A stretch of 64,000 bases of DNA from JASGCK01 sp031538565 (lineage in GTDB: Bacteria > Pseudomonadota > Gammaproteobacteria > Burkholderiales > Burkholderiaceae_C): positions 1 to 64,000 of the forward strand of contig JAVKLS010000061.1 of NCBI GenBank assembly GCA_031538565.1. Reading direction: 5' to 3'. A program made the position numbers and the translations under genes. The notes under the pieces were generated by a model. The model ran no database searches. It was given only the letters and a program-made list of their open reading frames with translations, and was not told the origin of the DNA. Below, in pieces: positions 1 through 9,095 of this stretch. The number at the start of each line of letters is the position of its first letter. Positions within the stretch are counted from its first letter, which is position 1.

Positions 1-1
1 A

Positions 2-175
2 AGCGGACAAGTCTATTTACTTGCAACACTTTATGGTCAGTTGGAAGTTTGGCAGCACAGCGGGGTAACGACACTGGATCTGCAGGGGAATTGGGTGTGG
101 CGGGACGCGCACCCCGCCAAGTGTGAAGTTTCCCCTGCCGGTCAAACTTCACTCTTGAAAGTCGTCAACAACTAA
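2..175 (+). CDS. C-terminal end of an unidentified protein (partial)
   Basis: An open frame runs in from the left edge and stops with TAA at 173-175, giving about 57 residues. The composition is protein-like, with alternating hydrophobic and polar residues, several Trp (VWQHSG, NWVWRD) and a Val-Asn-Asn end, whereas frame 1 over the same stretch reads as low-quality sequence. I do not recognise the family. It is followed by about 180 non-coding bases before katG, so it is probably a separate transcription unit in the same direction. The start lies outside the window. Confidence 0.45.
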   Translation, partial: SGQVYLLATLYGQLEVWQHSGVTTLDLQGNWVWRDAHPAKCEVSPAGQTSLLKVVNN

Positions 176-356
176 ACGAAGGCAAAATCACTGGATTCGT
201 TGAACTGAATTTGCAGCATTATTGGGACTTGACTGGGATTGAGTTGTGCTATAGCTTTAATAAATAAGAATTTTTATTCTGGTTATTGTTTGCTATTTAG
301 AATTGCGCAACCAACAAATTTTTGTTGGGTTAACTCAACTACGAAGAGGAAAAATT

Positions 357-2552
357 ATGACAACCGAAGCCAAATGCCCGTTTTCAGCCAGTGTGCCTAA
401 AAATACAGTCGCGCATGGCGCGCAAACCAATGCTGATTGGTGGCCCAAGCAGCTCAAGCTGGGCATCTTGCATCAGCACTCATCCAAATCGGATCCTATG
501 GATCCTACTTTTGACTACGTCAAAGAATTTAAAACGCTGGATTTGAATGCGGTCGTTCAAGACTTAACGGTCTTGATGACTGATTCGCAAGATTGGTGGC
601 CCGCCGATTACGGACACTACGGCCCACTCTTTGTGCGCATGGCGTGGCATAGCGCGGGCACGTATCGCACAACGGATGGACGCGGCGGTGCGGGTCATGG
701 CGCACAGCGTTTTGCCCCTCTCAATAGCTGGCCTGATAACGGCAATTTAGATAAGGCGCGTCGTTTGTTGTGGCCCATTAAGCAAAAGTACGGAAAAAAG
801 ATTTCATGGGCTGATTTGATGATTTTGGCTGGCAATGTGGCAATGGACTCCATGGGTTTTAAAACTTTTGGCTTTGCGGGTGGTCGTCCCGATATTTGGG
901 AACCAGAAGAAGATACGTATTGGGGTGTGGAAAACACTTGGCTGGGCGACAAGCGTTATAGCGGTGATCGCGTACTCGAAAATCCGCTAGGCGCTGTCCA
1001 AATGGGTTTGATTTACGTCAACCCAGAAGGTCCTAATGGCAAACCTGACCCTGTGGCTTCCGCACGCGATATCCGCGATACCTTTGCGCGCATGGCGATG
1101 AATGATGAAGAAACCGTTGCCTTGGTTGCGGGTGGTCACACCTTTGGCAAGGCACACGGCGCAGGCGATCCTAGCCTTGTGGGCGCAGAGCCAGAAGCTG
1201 CCGCTATTGAAGAGCAAGGCTTTGGTTGGGAAAACGGCCTTGGCACGGGTAAAGGCGTGCACACCACTACCAGCGGCATCGAAGGCGCGTGGACTAAAAA
1301 CCCCATTCAATGGGATAACAATTATTTTGAAAATCTTTTTGGCTACGAGTGGGCGCTTACCAAGAGCCCTGCGGGCGCTCATCAATGGACGCCTAAAGAC
1401 GCTGCCGCGCAAAATACCGTGCCCGATGCGCACGATGCGAGCCGTCGCCACGCACCCATGATGACAACGGCCGACATGGCGCTGCGCATGGATACTGCTT
1501 ATGAAAAAATTTCACGCCGCTTTATGCAAAATCCAAAAGAGTTTGCGGATGCATTTGCGCGCGCTTGGTTCAAGCTGACGCATCGTGATATGGGACCACG
1601 TGCTCGCTATTTGGGCACTTTGGTGCCGCAGGAGGTGCTGATTTGGCAAGACCCTATTCCAGCTGTCAACCACAAACTTGTGAGCGCACAGGACATTGCC
1701 ACGCTAAAAGCAACCTTGTCGGCATCGCACCTGTCTACTGCGCAGTTGGTCGGCACGGCTTGGGCTGCGGCTGCTACGTTTCGTAACAGCGATAAGCGCG
1801 GCGGAGCTAATGGCGCACGTATTCGCTTAGCTCCGCAAAAGGATTGGGCGGTGAATCAGCCCAAAGAGTTGGCAAAAACGTTGGGAGCGCTGGAGGCGAT
1901 TCAAAAAGCATTTAACGAGTCCAAAACTGACGGAGTCAAAATTTCTTTGGCGGATTTGATTGTGCTGGGTGGCTCTGTGGGTATTGAGGGGGCGGCTAAA
2001 AAGGCGGGACACGAAGTTATCGTTCCGTTTACGGCGGGCCGTATGGACGCAACCCAAGCGCAAACCGATGTGGAGTCTATGGCTGTGCTTGAGCCAATGG
2101 CTGATGGTTTTCGTAATTTTGCCAAGGCAGGACTCGAGAGTGTTGCCGCCGAAATGCTGATTGACAAGGCGCAGTTATTGGCACTGAGCGCGCCTGAAAT
2201 GACGGTGCTGATTGGCGGCTTGCGAGCTCTCAATATCAACACGAATCAAACTGCACAGGGCGTCTTGACGAGCCAGGTGGGCGCGCTATCCAATGACTTT
2301 TTTGTCAACTTGTTAGATATGCGTACCAAGTGGCAAAAATCGACAACCGAAGGTGTGTTTGATGGACTCGATCGCAGCAGCGGGGCGCCTAAGTGGACGG
2401 CTACCGTGGTTGATTTAGTCTTTGGCTCGAACGCACAGTTGCGTGCAATTGCCGAAATTTATGCCTCGCAAGATGCACAGAAAAAATTTGTGAATGACTT
2501 TGTGGCAGCTTGGAGCAAGGTGATGAACCTGGATCGCTTTGATCTTGCTTAA
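357..2552 (+). CDS. katG: Catalase-peroxidase KatG
   Basis: Bifunctional haem enzyme that removes hydrogen peroxide by catalase and broad peroxidase reactions. The 731-residue length is normal for the family. The N-terminal domain shows the distal triad Arg94, Trp97, His98 (VRMAWHSAGTYR), Tyr220 (IYVNPEGPNG) and Met246, which with Trp97 form the Met-Tyr-Trp crosslink needed for catalase activity, and proximal His261 (GGHTFGKAHG). The C-terminal half is the usual inactive duplicate domain. I start at ATG 357 because a GAAGAGGA ribosome site precedes it; a TTG at 303 would add 18 unlikely residues. A possible promoter is TTGACT 229-234 with TATAGC 250-255 (short 15-base spacer). An OxyR site would be expected, but I see only one poor half-site near 251. 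Transcribed alone. Confidence 0.97.
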   Translation: MTTEAKCPFSASVPKNTVAHGAQTNADWWPKQLKLGILHQHSSKSDPMDPTFDYVKEFKTLDLNAVVQDLTVLMTDSQDWWPADYGHYGPLFVRMAWHSAGTYRTTDGRGGAGHGAQRFAPLNSWPDNGNLDKARRLLWPIKQKYGKKISWADLMILAGNVAMDSMGFKTFGFAGGRPDIWEPEEDTYWGVENTWLGDKRYSGDRVLENPLGAVQMGLIYVNPEGPNGKPDPVASARDIRDTFARMAMNDEETVALVAGGHTFGKAHGAGDPSLVGAEPEAAAIEEQGFGWENGLGTGKGVHTTTSGIEGAWTKNPIQWDNNYFENLFGYEWALTKSPAGAHQWTPKDAAAQNTVPDAHDASRRHAPMMTTADMALRMDTAYEKISRRFMQNPKEFADAFARAWFKLTHRDMGPRARYLGTLVPQEVLIWQDPIPAVNHKLVSAQDIATLKATLSASHLSTAQLVGTAWAAAATFRNSDKRGGANGARIRLAPQKDWAVNQPKELAKTLGALEAIQKAFNESKTDGVKISLADLIVLGGSVGIEGAAKKAGHEVIVPFTAGRMDATQAQTDVESMAVLEPMADGFRNFAKAGLESVAAEMLIDKAQLLALSAPEMTVLIGGLRALNINTNQTAQGVLTSQVGALSNDFFVNLLDMRTKWQKSTTEGVFDGLDRSSGAPKWTATVVDLVFGSNAQLRAIAEIYASQDAQKKFVNDFVAAWSKVMNLDRFDLA

Positions 2553-2558
2553 ACAAAA

Positions 2559-3572
2559 TTAGCGGTAAAAGTAAAAACGCAACGGTTTGGCCGACCTCAA
2601 GTAATTGGGGTCGGCTGCTTTGCTTGTGATGCCAAATAAATTCCAGGCAAGATAATGGCTGCGCCAATGGCGTGGTAAAGATGCAAGGGCTCGCCAAGCA
2701 CCAACCAAGATAGCAGCGCAGCATACAAAAGGCCCCAGATAAAGAACTAAAGCGGTGCGTGCCGCCCCAATATTTTTTTGCAGCACACCATAGCCCAGAT
2801 AAGCTCCTGCGCCAGGAAGCGCGGCAGCAGCAAGAACCAAGCCTGCGGTTTGCCAACTCCAAATTGTTTGCGTTTGTGGTAAGCCTGATGCGGCTTCCAG
2901 CACAGCCAGAGGGAGCGTAAAAAGTGCGCCTGCTGCGCCAATTAGCACCAATCTAGCTAGCGGACTAAAGGCGCTTGGCCAGCGTTTTAAAAAAATGGAA
3001 TAGGCTGCCCATGCGATGGCGCAGCCTAGTACCCACCAGTCGCCTGCTACAAATTCGGTTTGCGTGATGTGCTGCCAGCGTCCGTGAATCACCACGTGCA
3101 CCAAACCAACCAGCGCCAGAAACGCACCTAGCCACTGCCGAAAGCGCAAGTGCTCTTTTAAAAAGAGTGCCGCGCCCAGCACGATAAACACGGGTGAAAT
3201 GGCGTAGATCAGGGCGATATGGGTGGCAGCTGTGGTACGCGCCGCCAAATAAACCCAAGAGCCGCAAATCCATACGCCTAGTATTCCTAGCACTAAGCTG
3301 TGCCAGCGCTCGCGCCAAATCAAGTGTTGTTTGGCTTTGAGTTCGGGCCACGCAAAAATCAGCAACATCAAAGCGGCCAGAAGCCAACGTGCGCACGCCA
3401 GTGCTTGCGGGGCAATCAGCAAAGGGGCGCGGCGGGCAATGAGGTAATTGACGCTCCAAAAAGCAGGAATGGCAAAAATCAAAAACCATGAGGCGAGTGA
3501 AATGCGTGTAGAGATCAAAGACGCACCGCCCTGTGCCCAGGCGGTATGAGTATGTGGAGTTTGCGTAGTCAT
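2559..3572 (-). CDS. EamA/DMT-family inner-membrane exporter, frameshifted near the C-terminus
   Basis: Drug/metabolite transporter with two EamA repeats of about five helices each; substrate unknown. About 280 residues are normal, ending in LVLYLGP. The displayed frame then turns into unusual sequence (CCAAILVGAWRALASLPRHW) up to a stop at 2559. In another frame the family's expected end follows at once: YAALLSWLVLGEPLHLYHAI, then a last helix and a stop at 2597-2599. Removing one A from the AAAA run at 2727-2730 joins the two and gives a 324-residue protein. This is therefore either a recent one-base insertion, slippage, or a sequencing error. As it stands, the last helix is lost. Convergent with katG; divergent from maeB. 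Family certain, function of this allele doubtful. Confidence 0.85.
   Translation of the reverse strand: MTTQTPHTHTAWAQGGASLISTRISLASWFLIFAIPAFWSVNYLIARRAPLLIAPQALACARWLLAALMLLIFAWPELKAKQHLIWRERWHSLVLGILGVWICGSWVYLAARTTAATHIALIYAISPVFIVLGAALFLKEHLRFRQWLGAFLALVGLVHVVIHGRWQHITQTEFVAGDWWVLGCAIAWAAYSIFLKRWPSAFSPLARLVLIGAAGALFTLPLAVLEAASGLPQTQTIWSWQTAGLVLAAAALPGAGAYLGYGVLQKNIGAARTALVLYLGPFVCCAAILVGAWRALASLPRHWRSHYLAWNLFGITSKAADPNYLRSAKPLRFYFYR
2590..2615. terminator. Hairpin between convergent katG and EamA gene
   Basis: GCCGACC (2590-2596) pairs exactly with GGTCGGC (2609-2615) around a 12-base loop, between the 3' end of katG and the 3' end of the leftward transporter gene. On the plus strand it is followed by a weakly T-rich TGCTTTGCTT; on the minus strand a T5 run comes about 10 bases later. 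It may serve both genes as a weak bidirectional terminator. The stop codon of the transporter's undamaged reading frame falls in the loop. Confidence 0.45.
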
Positions 3573-3636
3573 AGAGGACTAGAATCTAGCACCTTTCATT
3601 AACTGTCGGCTCACTGAAGCGTTTGCCGAATGACAC

Positions 3637-5940
3637 ATGACAAAAGACGCCACCACGAATCAAGCCAAAGAATTGCGCTCTGCTGCGCTTGACTATCACG
3701 AGTTTCCAACGCCTGGCAAGATTCAAATTGCGGCGACTAAGCAGCTCACCAATCAGCGCGATTTGGCGCTAGCGTACTCTCCAGGCGTTGCCGCGCCGTG
3801 CGAAGAAATTGTGCGTGATCCTGCGGCCGCGTTTAAGTACACCGCACGCGGCAACTTGGTGGCTGTTATTACTAACGGAACAGCGGTGCTGGGGCTGGGA
3901 GATATTGGTCCTTTGGCGGCCAAGCCCGTTATGGAGGGCAAAGCTGTTTTATTTAAAAAATTCGCTGGCATTGACGTGTTTGATGTCGAAATTGATGAGC
4001 GCGACAACCTCGATAAATTGGTGGACATCATTGCGTCGCTAGAGCCCACATTTGGCGGCATTAATTTAGAGGACATCAAAGCGCCTGATTGTTTTTACGT
4101 GGAGCGCAAACTGCGTGAGCGCATGAAAATCCCCGTTTTTCATGATGACCAGCATGGCACGGCTATTGTGGTGGGTGCGGCGGTTTTAAACGGTATTAAA
4201 GTCACGGGCAAAGATATCACCAAGGTCAAGCTTGTAACGAGCGGTGCAGGCGCGGCGGCATTAGCGTGCCTTGGCTTGTTACTTAAGTTGGGTATTCCGC
4301 GCAAAAATATTTTTGTCACCGATTTGGCTGGCGTGGTTTATGAAGGGCGCACCGAATTGATGGACGAGGACAAAATTCAGTTCGTACAAAAAACCGATGC
4401 CCGCACACTCGCCGAGGTGATTGCAGGCGCGGATATCTTTTTGGGCTTGTCCGCGGGCGGCGTGCTCAAGCAAGAGATGGTGAAAGTAATGGCACCGCGT
4501 CCCGTTATTTTGGCGTTGGCAAATCCCAATCCCGAAATCAATCCAGATGATGTGTACGCGGTGCGCGATGACGCGATTGTGGCAACAGGGCGCACGGATT
4601 ACCCCAACCAAGTAAACAATGTACTTTGCTTCCCTTATATTTTTCGCGGAGCGCTGGATGCGGGTGCGTCCACGATCACTGATGAAATGGAAATTGCCGC
4701 TGTTCGTGCTATTGCCGAACTGGCGCAGGCCGAGCAAAGCGAAGTCGTCGCGGCCGCTTATGCGGGCGAGCAATTAGCGTTTGGACCCCAGTACCTTATT
4801 CCCAAGCCGTTTGATCCGCGCTTGATGGTCATGATTGCGCCCGCCGTTGCAAAGGCCGCCATGGATTCAGGCGTGTCAACACGTCCCATTAAAGACATGG
4901 AAGCTTATCGTGAGCAGTTACAAAGCTTTGTGTACGCATCGGGCACAACGATGAAGCCGATTTATGCGGCGGCAAAAAGAGCGCTAAAAAAACGTGTGGT
5001 GTACGCCGAGGGCGAAGAGGAGCGCATTCTTCGTGCGATTCAAATCGTGGTGGACGAAGGACTGGCACGCCCCACGCTGGTTGGTCGCCCTGAGGTGATT
5101 GCCGAGCGCATCGAAAAGTTTGGACTGCGCCTGAAGCACGAGCAAGACTACGACGTGGTCAATGTCGAGCACGACGAGCGCTACCGCGATTTTTGGCAAA
5201 CCTACCACGCGCTTACCGAGCGCAAAGGTGTGACGCAGCAACTTGCCAAAATTGAAATGCGTCGCCGCCTCACACTCATTTCCGCCATGATGCTGAAAAA
5301 GGGCTATGTGGATGGCATGATTTGTGGCACATGGGCTACCACAGCCAATCACTTGGCGTACATCGATCAAGTGATTGGAAAACGCGCGGGCGTGAGCACC
5401 TATGCGTGCATGAACGGACTGATGTTGCCTGGCAGGCAAGTCTTTTTGGTCGATACCCACGTCAACTACGACCCTACGGCGGAGCAGCTTGCCGAAATCA
5501 CCATCATGGGGGCGCACGAAATGAAACGCTTTGGCGTAGCACCGAAAGCAGCCTTACTGTCGCACAGTAATTTTGGTTCCAGCCAAAACCCCAGCGCCAT
5601 CAAGATGCGCAATGTGCTGGAGATCTTGCGCGTGCAAGCGCCGTGGTTAGAGGTGGACGGTGAAATGCACGGTGACGTGGCGCTTGACGGAGCCGCACGA
5701 AAAATCATCATGCCAAACAACACGCTGACCGGTGAGGCTAATTTGCTCGTGATGCCCAATATCGACGCCGCGAACATTGCCTACAACTTGCTTAAAACTG
5801 CTGCAGGCGGCGGCATTGCCGTGGGTCCTGTACTGCTGGGGGCTGCTAAGCCCGTGCATATTTTGACGCCTAGTACTACGGTGCGCCGCATCGTGAATAT
5901 GACCGCACTGACTGTGGCGGATGCCAACGCAGTGCGTTAA
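3637..5940 (+). CDS. maeB: NADP-dependent malic enzyme with phosphotransacetylase-like domain
   Basis: Oxidative decarboxylation of malate to pyruvate, producing NADPH and linking the TCA cycle to biosynthesis. At 767 residues it has the long MaeB form: a malic-enzyme catalytic part (about 1-430, with LAYSPGVAAPC, HDDQHGTAIV and the dinucleotide-binding VTSGAGAAALACLGLL) followed by a phosphate acetyl/butyryltransferase-like domain (about 440-760) that in this family usually lacks activity and mediates acetyl-CoA regulation. Start ATG 3637 follows a 64-base gap from the divergent EamA gene. The next gene faces it, so it is probably monocistronic. No anomaly seen. Confidence 0.95.
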   Translation: MTKDATTNQAKELRSAALDYHEFPTPGKIQIAATKQLTNQRDLALAYSPGVAAPCEEIVRDPAAAFKYTARGNLVAVITNGTAVLGLGDIGPLAAKPVMEGKAVLFKKFAGIDVFDVEIDERDNLDKLVDIIASLEPTFGGINLEDIKAPDCFYVERKLRERMKIPVFHDDQHGTAIVVGAAVLNGIKVTGKDITKVKLVTSGAGAAALACLGLLLKLGIPRKNIFVTDLAGVVYEGRTELMDEDKIQFVQKTDARTLAEVIAGADIFLGLSAGGVLKQEMVKVMAPRPVILALANPNPEINPDDVYAVRDDAIVATGRTDYPNQVNNVLCFPYIFRGALDAGASTITDEMEIAAVRAIAELAQAEQSEVVAAAYAGEQLAFGPQYLIPKPFDPRLMVMIAPAVAKAAMDSGVSTRPIKDMEAYREQLQSFVYASGTTMKPIYAAAKRALKKRVVYAEGEEERILRAIQIVVDEGLARPTLVGRPEVIAERIEKFGLRLKHEQDYDVVNVEHDERYRDFWQTYHALTERKGVTQQLAKIEMRRRLTLISAMMLKKGYVDGMICGTWATTANHLAYIDQVIGKRAGVSTYACMNGLMLPGRQVFLVDTHVNYDPTAEQLAEITIMGAHEMKRFGVAPKAALLSHSNFGSSQNPSAIKMRNVLEILRVQAPWLEVDGEMHGDVALDGAARKIIMPNNTLTGEANLLVMPNIDAANIAYNLLKTAAGGGIAVGPVLLGAAKPVHILTPSTTVRRIVNMTALTVADANAVR

Positions 5941-5946
5941 AAGTTA

Positions 5947-6453
5947 TCAGTGACAGTTGGTTTTTTTGCGGAAAACTTTGGGCTCTGTAGGTGATCGACT
6001 TGCCCAAAGTCCACGTCTGGCTTGCCGTGCTGACGCTTCTTGAGCTGCGTAAGGTCCGGAATTTCGACCGCTGTGATATGACCACGCATAGCCGTTTTCA
6101 ACCATCCACGCGCCAACGTCTTTCCCATTTAAATTAACCAAGGCGACGGTGCGTCCGTATTTGTCGCGTGCGCGGCTGGCGATGGTGACGGCTTTGTTTT
6201 GAAGATGATTGAGCAGTGCGCTGGTGGATTCGCGCCCGTAGTCTTGACAGATCTCTGGTGCATCAATGCCAAAAATCCGCACATTCATGCCCTCGGGATC
6301 GGAGGCTCTTTTCACCCAAATCGTATCGCCATCGGTGATGTGCGTGACCAATGCGCTAACACTTTTGGTGGATTTGCTGTGCGCGCTTTTTGCCTCGGCC
6401 GCGCCATAAAGCGAAAGCAGCGCGGCGATAATTAAAAATAAATTTTTTATCAT
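5947..6453 (-). CDS. Secreted thermonuclease-like (SNase) protein
   Basis: A 168-residue staphylococcal-nuclease-fold protein, predicted to cut DNA or RNA in the periplasm or outside the cell. It has a signal peptide (MIKNLFLIIAALLSLYGAAEA, cleavage expected after AEA). The fold motifs are in order: ITDGDTIWV, VRIFGIDAPE (Arg and Asp of the active site), a Glu in YGRES, and the second catalytic Arg in DKYGRTVA. The C-terminal tail is basic and Cys-His terminated. It is flanked by opposite-strand genes, maeB (6 bases between stops) and argJ (divergent, 36 bases), so it is a single-gene unit. The true substrate is not evident. Confidence 0.88.
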   Translation of the reverse strand: MIKNLFLIIAALLSLYGAAEAKSAHSKSTKSVSALVTHITDGDTIWVKRASDPEGMNVRIFGIDAPEICQDYGRESTSALLNHLQNKAVTIASRARDKYGRTVALVNLNGKDVGAWMVENGYAWSYHSGRNSGPYAAQEASARQARRGLWASRSPTEPKVFRKKTNCH

Positions 6454-6489
6454 TGCTTCATTTTAAAGAACTCATCTAAAAGTTACTCA

Positions 6490-7734
6490 ATGGCTATTAA
6501 CCTTCCTCTTATCCAAGCCGCCGACCTCCACCCTGTTGCTGGCATCCGCGTAGGCGTTGCACAAGCGGGCGTACGTAAGGCGAACCGAGATGACCTCACC
6601 GTGATGCTTTTGCCAGAAGGTGCGTCGGTAGCAGGCGTTTTTACGCAAAATCGTTTTTGCGCCGCGCCCGTGCAAATTTGCCAAACAGTTTTGCAATCGC
6701 AGCCCGAGCGCGTTCGTGCCCTGGTCATCAATACGGGTAACGCCAATGCTGGCACGGGAGCGCAAGGCTTGGTGGACGCCAAAGCCTGTTGCGCCAAGCT
6801 TGCTGAGCTTGTGGGCGCACGCGCCGAGCAGGTGCTACCGTTTTCTACGGGCGTCATCATGGAGTCGCTACCTGTCGATCGCATCTTGGCCGCTATGCCT
6901 GAAGCGATTGAAAACGCAAAGTCAAGCGCAGGCGCAAACAACTGGTATCGCGCTGCGCACGCCATTATGACGACCGATACGCAGGCCAAAGCCAAAAGCG
7001 TGCAAGTGCTGCTAGATGGGCACCGCGTCACGCTGACAGGCATTAGTAAAGGCGCAGGCATGATTCGCCCCAATATGGCGACCATGCTGGGCTACATCGC
7101 GACCGATGCCAATGTGGATGTTGCCGTGCTGCAAGCCATCACGAACGAGATTGCTAATGCGTCGTTTAACCGCATCAGCGTGGATGGCGATACATCAACC
7201 AACGACTCCTTCATCGTGATGGCAAGTGGTGCAAGCGCCATGCCGCGCATCATCGATAGTGGTAGCCTGTCGGCGCTGGCGTTTAAGCAAGCCTTGCTTG
7301 AGGTCGCACAATATCTGGCTCACGCTATCGTGCGCGACGGTGAAGGGGCAACAAAGTTCATAACTGTGATGGTGGAAGGCGGTAAAACGCAAGCCGAATG
7401 TGTCAAGGTGGGTTATGCGATCGCGCATTCACCGCTGGTTAAAACAGCTTTCTTTGCCAGTGATCCTAATTTGGGGCGCATCTTGGCAGCAGTTGGCTAC
7501 GCAGGCATTGACGATTTAGATCAAAACAAAATCGATTTGTATTTGGATGATGTGTGCGTGGCAAAAAATGGTGGGCGTCACCCTAATTACACCGAAGCGC
7601 AGGGGCAGCGCGTGATGAAGCAATCTGAAATTGCGGTGCGCGTGAGTCTTGGGCGAGGCGACTCACGAGACACGGTGTGGACTTGCGACTTGTCACACGA
7701 GTACGTCACCATTAACGCCGATTACCGCTCTTAA
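6490..7734 (+). CDS. argJ: Glutamate N-acetyltransferase / amino-acid acetyltransferase ArgJ
   Basis: Transfers acetyl from N-acetylornithine to glutamate (and may also use acetyl-CoA), driving the cyclic arginine pathway. The 414-residue precursor should self-cleave before the nucleophilic Thr198 in the conserved KGAGMIRPNMATML segment, giving alpha and beta chains. NTGNANAGTG near residue 81 and the C-terminal DLSHEYVTINADYRS are also typical. ATG 6490 starts 36 bases from the divergent nuclease gene. The DUF815 gene follows 14 bases after the stop, suggesting one transcript argJ-DUF815-mutT. Whether the enzyme is mono- or bifunctional cannot be told from sequence alone. Confidence 0.96.
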   Translation: MAINLPLIQAADLHPVAGIRVGVAQAGVRKANRDDLTVMLLPEGASVAGVFTQNRFCAAPVQICQTVLQSQPERVRALVINTGNANAGTGAQGLVDAKACCAKLAELVGARAEQVLPFSTGVIMESLPVDRILAAMPEAIENAKSSAGANNWYRAAHAIMTTDTQAKAKSVQVLLDGHRVTLTGISKGAGMIRPNMATMLGYIATDANVDVAVLQAITNEIANASFNRISVDGDTSTNDSFIVMASGASAMPRIIDSGSLSALAFKQALLEVAQYLAHAIVRDGEGATKFITVMVEGGKTQAECVKVGYAIAHSPLVKTAFFASDPNLGRILAAVGYAGIDDLDQNKIDLYLDDVCVAKNGGRHPNYTEAQGQRVMKQSEIAVRVSLGRGDSRDTVWTCDLSHEYVTINADYRS

Positions 7735-7748
7735 GCGTCGTCATAACC

Positions 7749-8630
7749 ATGAACCAAACGGAACAACTTTTGCAACGCCTTGTGACGAGTGTGGAGGCGT
7801 TGACACACAAAATTTCACAAACACTGCCGCAGCCTTTGCAAGCACCTGATTGGAGTGCTGCTGTGGCGTGGCGCTACCGCAAACGCTCATCGGGACATGG
7901 CTTGCTGGAGCCCGTGCAGCAGATCTCGCCCCTCAAACTTGCTGACCTAAAAGAGATTGAGGTACAAAAAGAAAAAATCGCACGTAATACCGAGCATTTT
8001 GTGAATGGACTGCCTGCCAATAATGTGTTGCTGACGGGTGCGCGCGGAACGGGCAAATCGTCGCTTATTAAGGCTTGCTTGAATGCCTTTATAGATAAAG
8101 GCTTGCGATTGATTGAGGTGGATAAATCTGACTTGGTGGATTTGTCCGATATTGTGGATATCACCGCTCATCGCTCTGAAAAATTTATTGTGTTTTGCGA
8201 CGACTTAAGTTTTGAAGATGGCGAGTCTAGTTACAAGGCGCTCAAGTCGGTGCTGGATGGTTCGGTTGCAGCGACTAGTCCGAATCTTTTAATCTACGCT
8301 ACCAGTAATCGTCGTCATTTGTTGCCCGAGTACATGAAGGAGAACCTGACCTACCAGCACACAGATGACGGTGAAGTGCATCCTGGTGAAGGCGTAGAAG
8401 AAAAAATTTCTCTCTCGGAACGTTTTGGTTTGTGGTTGAGTTTTTATCCGTTTTCGCAAAACGAATACCTCGCGATTGCAAACCAATGGCTGACAGCGTT
8501 AGGTGTGCCCGCGCACGATTTGGATGCCGCTCGTCCGCACGCATTGGTGTGGGCGCTGGAGCGTGGTTCGCGCTCGGGGCGCGTGGCGTATCAGTTTGCC
8601 AAAGATTACGTTGGCAATCGTTCGCACTAA
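7749..8630 (+). CDS. DUF815-family AAA+ ATP-binding protein
   Basis: A 293-residue P-loop ATPase of the DUF815 family. Walker A is GARGTGKSS at 97-105, Walker B is IVFCDD ending at 151-152, and the STSNRR-type sensor appears as YATSNRRHLLPEYM. The N-terminus carries a short helical region (MNQTEQLLQRLVTSVEAL). The family is distantly similar to helper ATPases such as DnaA or clamp loaders, but its cellular role is not established. It sits between argJ and the Nudix gene with gaps of 14 and 6 bases, so cotranscription is likely. I make no functional claim beyond ATP binding. Confidence 0.87.
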   Translation: MNQTEQLLQRLVTSVEALTHKISQTLPQPLQAPDWSAAVAWRYRKRSSGHGLLEPVQQISPLKLADLKEIEVQKEKIARNTEHFVNGLPANNVLLTGARGTGKSSLIKACLNAFIDKGLRLIEVDKSDLVDLSDIVDITAHRSEKFIVFCDDLSFEDGESSYKALKSVLDGSVAATSPNLLIYATSNRRHLLPEYMKENLTYQHTDDGEVHPGEGVEEKISLSERFGLWLSFYPFSQNEYLAIANQWLTALGVPAHDLDAARPHALVWALERGSRSGRVAYQFAKDYVGNRSH

Positions 8631-8636
8631 GCCACC

Positions 8637-9095
8637 ATGCCCGAGCCGTTAATTGCCGATGGCGAGCAAGCGCGCACAGGCGGCGCTGCCAGACCCATGA
8701 TCGAGGTTGCTGTGGGTGTATTGGTCGATGCGATGGGGCGCTATTTGATGACGACACGTCCCGCAGGCAAGGTTTATGAGGGTTATTGGGAGTTTCCAGG
8801 TGGCAAGCTGGAGGCGGGTGAGAGTGTGGTGCAAGCGCTTAGTCGTGAATTGATGGAAGAGATTGGCATCACGATTGATATAACCACCACAACGCTTTGG
8901 CGCACGCAAGTGGTGGACTATCCGCACGCTTTGGTGCGGTTACATTTTTGCAAAGTGACAAAGTGGAGCGGTGCGCTTGCCATGCAAGAGTCGCAAATTT
9001 TTGAATGGATCACGTTGCCTGCAAAATTGAATCCTGTCTTGCCTGGTGCTTTGCCTGTTTTAGATTGGCTTGGCGCCGAGGCGATAAAAAGCTAG
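8637..9095 (+). CDS. mutT: Nudix hydrolase, MutT-like (probable 8-oxo-dGTP diphosphatase)
   Basis: Probably removes 8-oxo-dGTP from the nucleotide pool, preventing A:T to C:G transversions. The 152-residue protein has a complete Nudix box at residues 56-78, GX5EX7REUXEEXGU, with Glu62, Arg70, Glu71, Glu74 and Glu75 all present. The context next to zapD-coaE-pilD is where betaproteobacterial MutT is commonly found. It begins 6 bases after DUF815. Its TAG stop overlaps the stop of convergent zapD: one CTAG palindrome (9092-9095) ends both genes. The yacG gene often present between mutT and zapD is missing here. Substrate specificity is inferred, not shown. Confidence 0.85.
   Translation: MPEPLIADGEQARTGGAARPMIEVAVGVLVDAMGRYLMTTRPAGKVYEGYWEFPGGKLEAGESVVQALSRELMEEIGITIDITTTTLWRTQVVDYPHALVRLHFCKVTKWSGALAMQESQIFEWITLPAKLNPVLPGALPVLDWLGAEAIKS

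Noticed and set aside
241..300. OxyR operator upstream of katG
   Set aside because: Only one ATAG half-site (251-254) with a poor partner; the following half-sites do not match the spaced consensus.
987..1461. Long open frames on both strands inside katG
   Set aside because: They are shadows of the clearly coding katG frame with no family signature.
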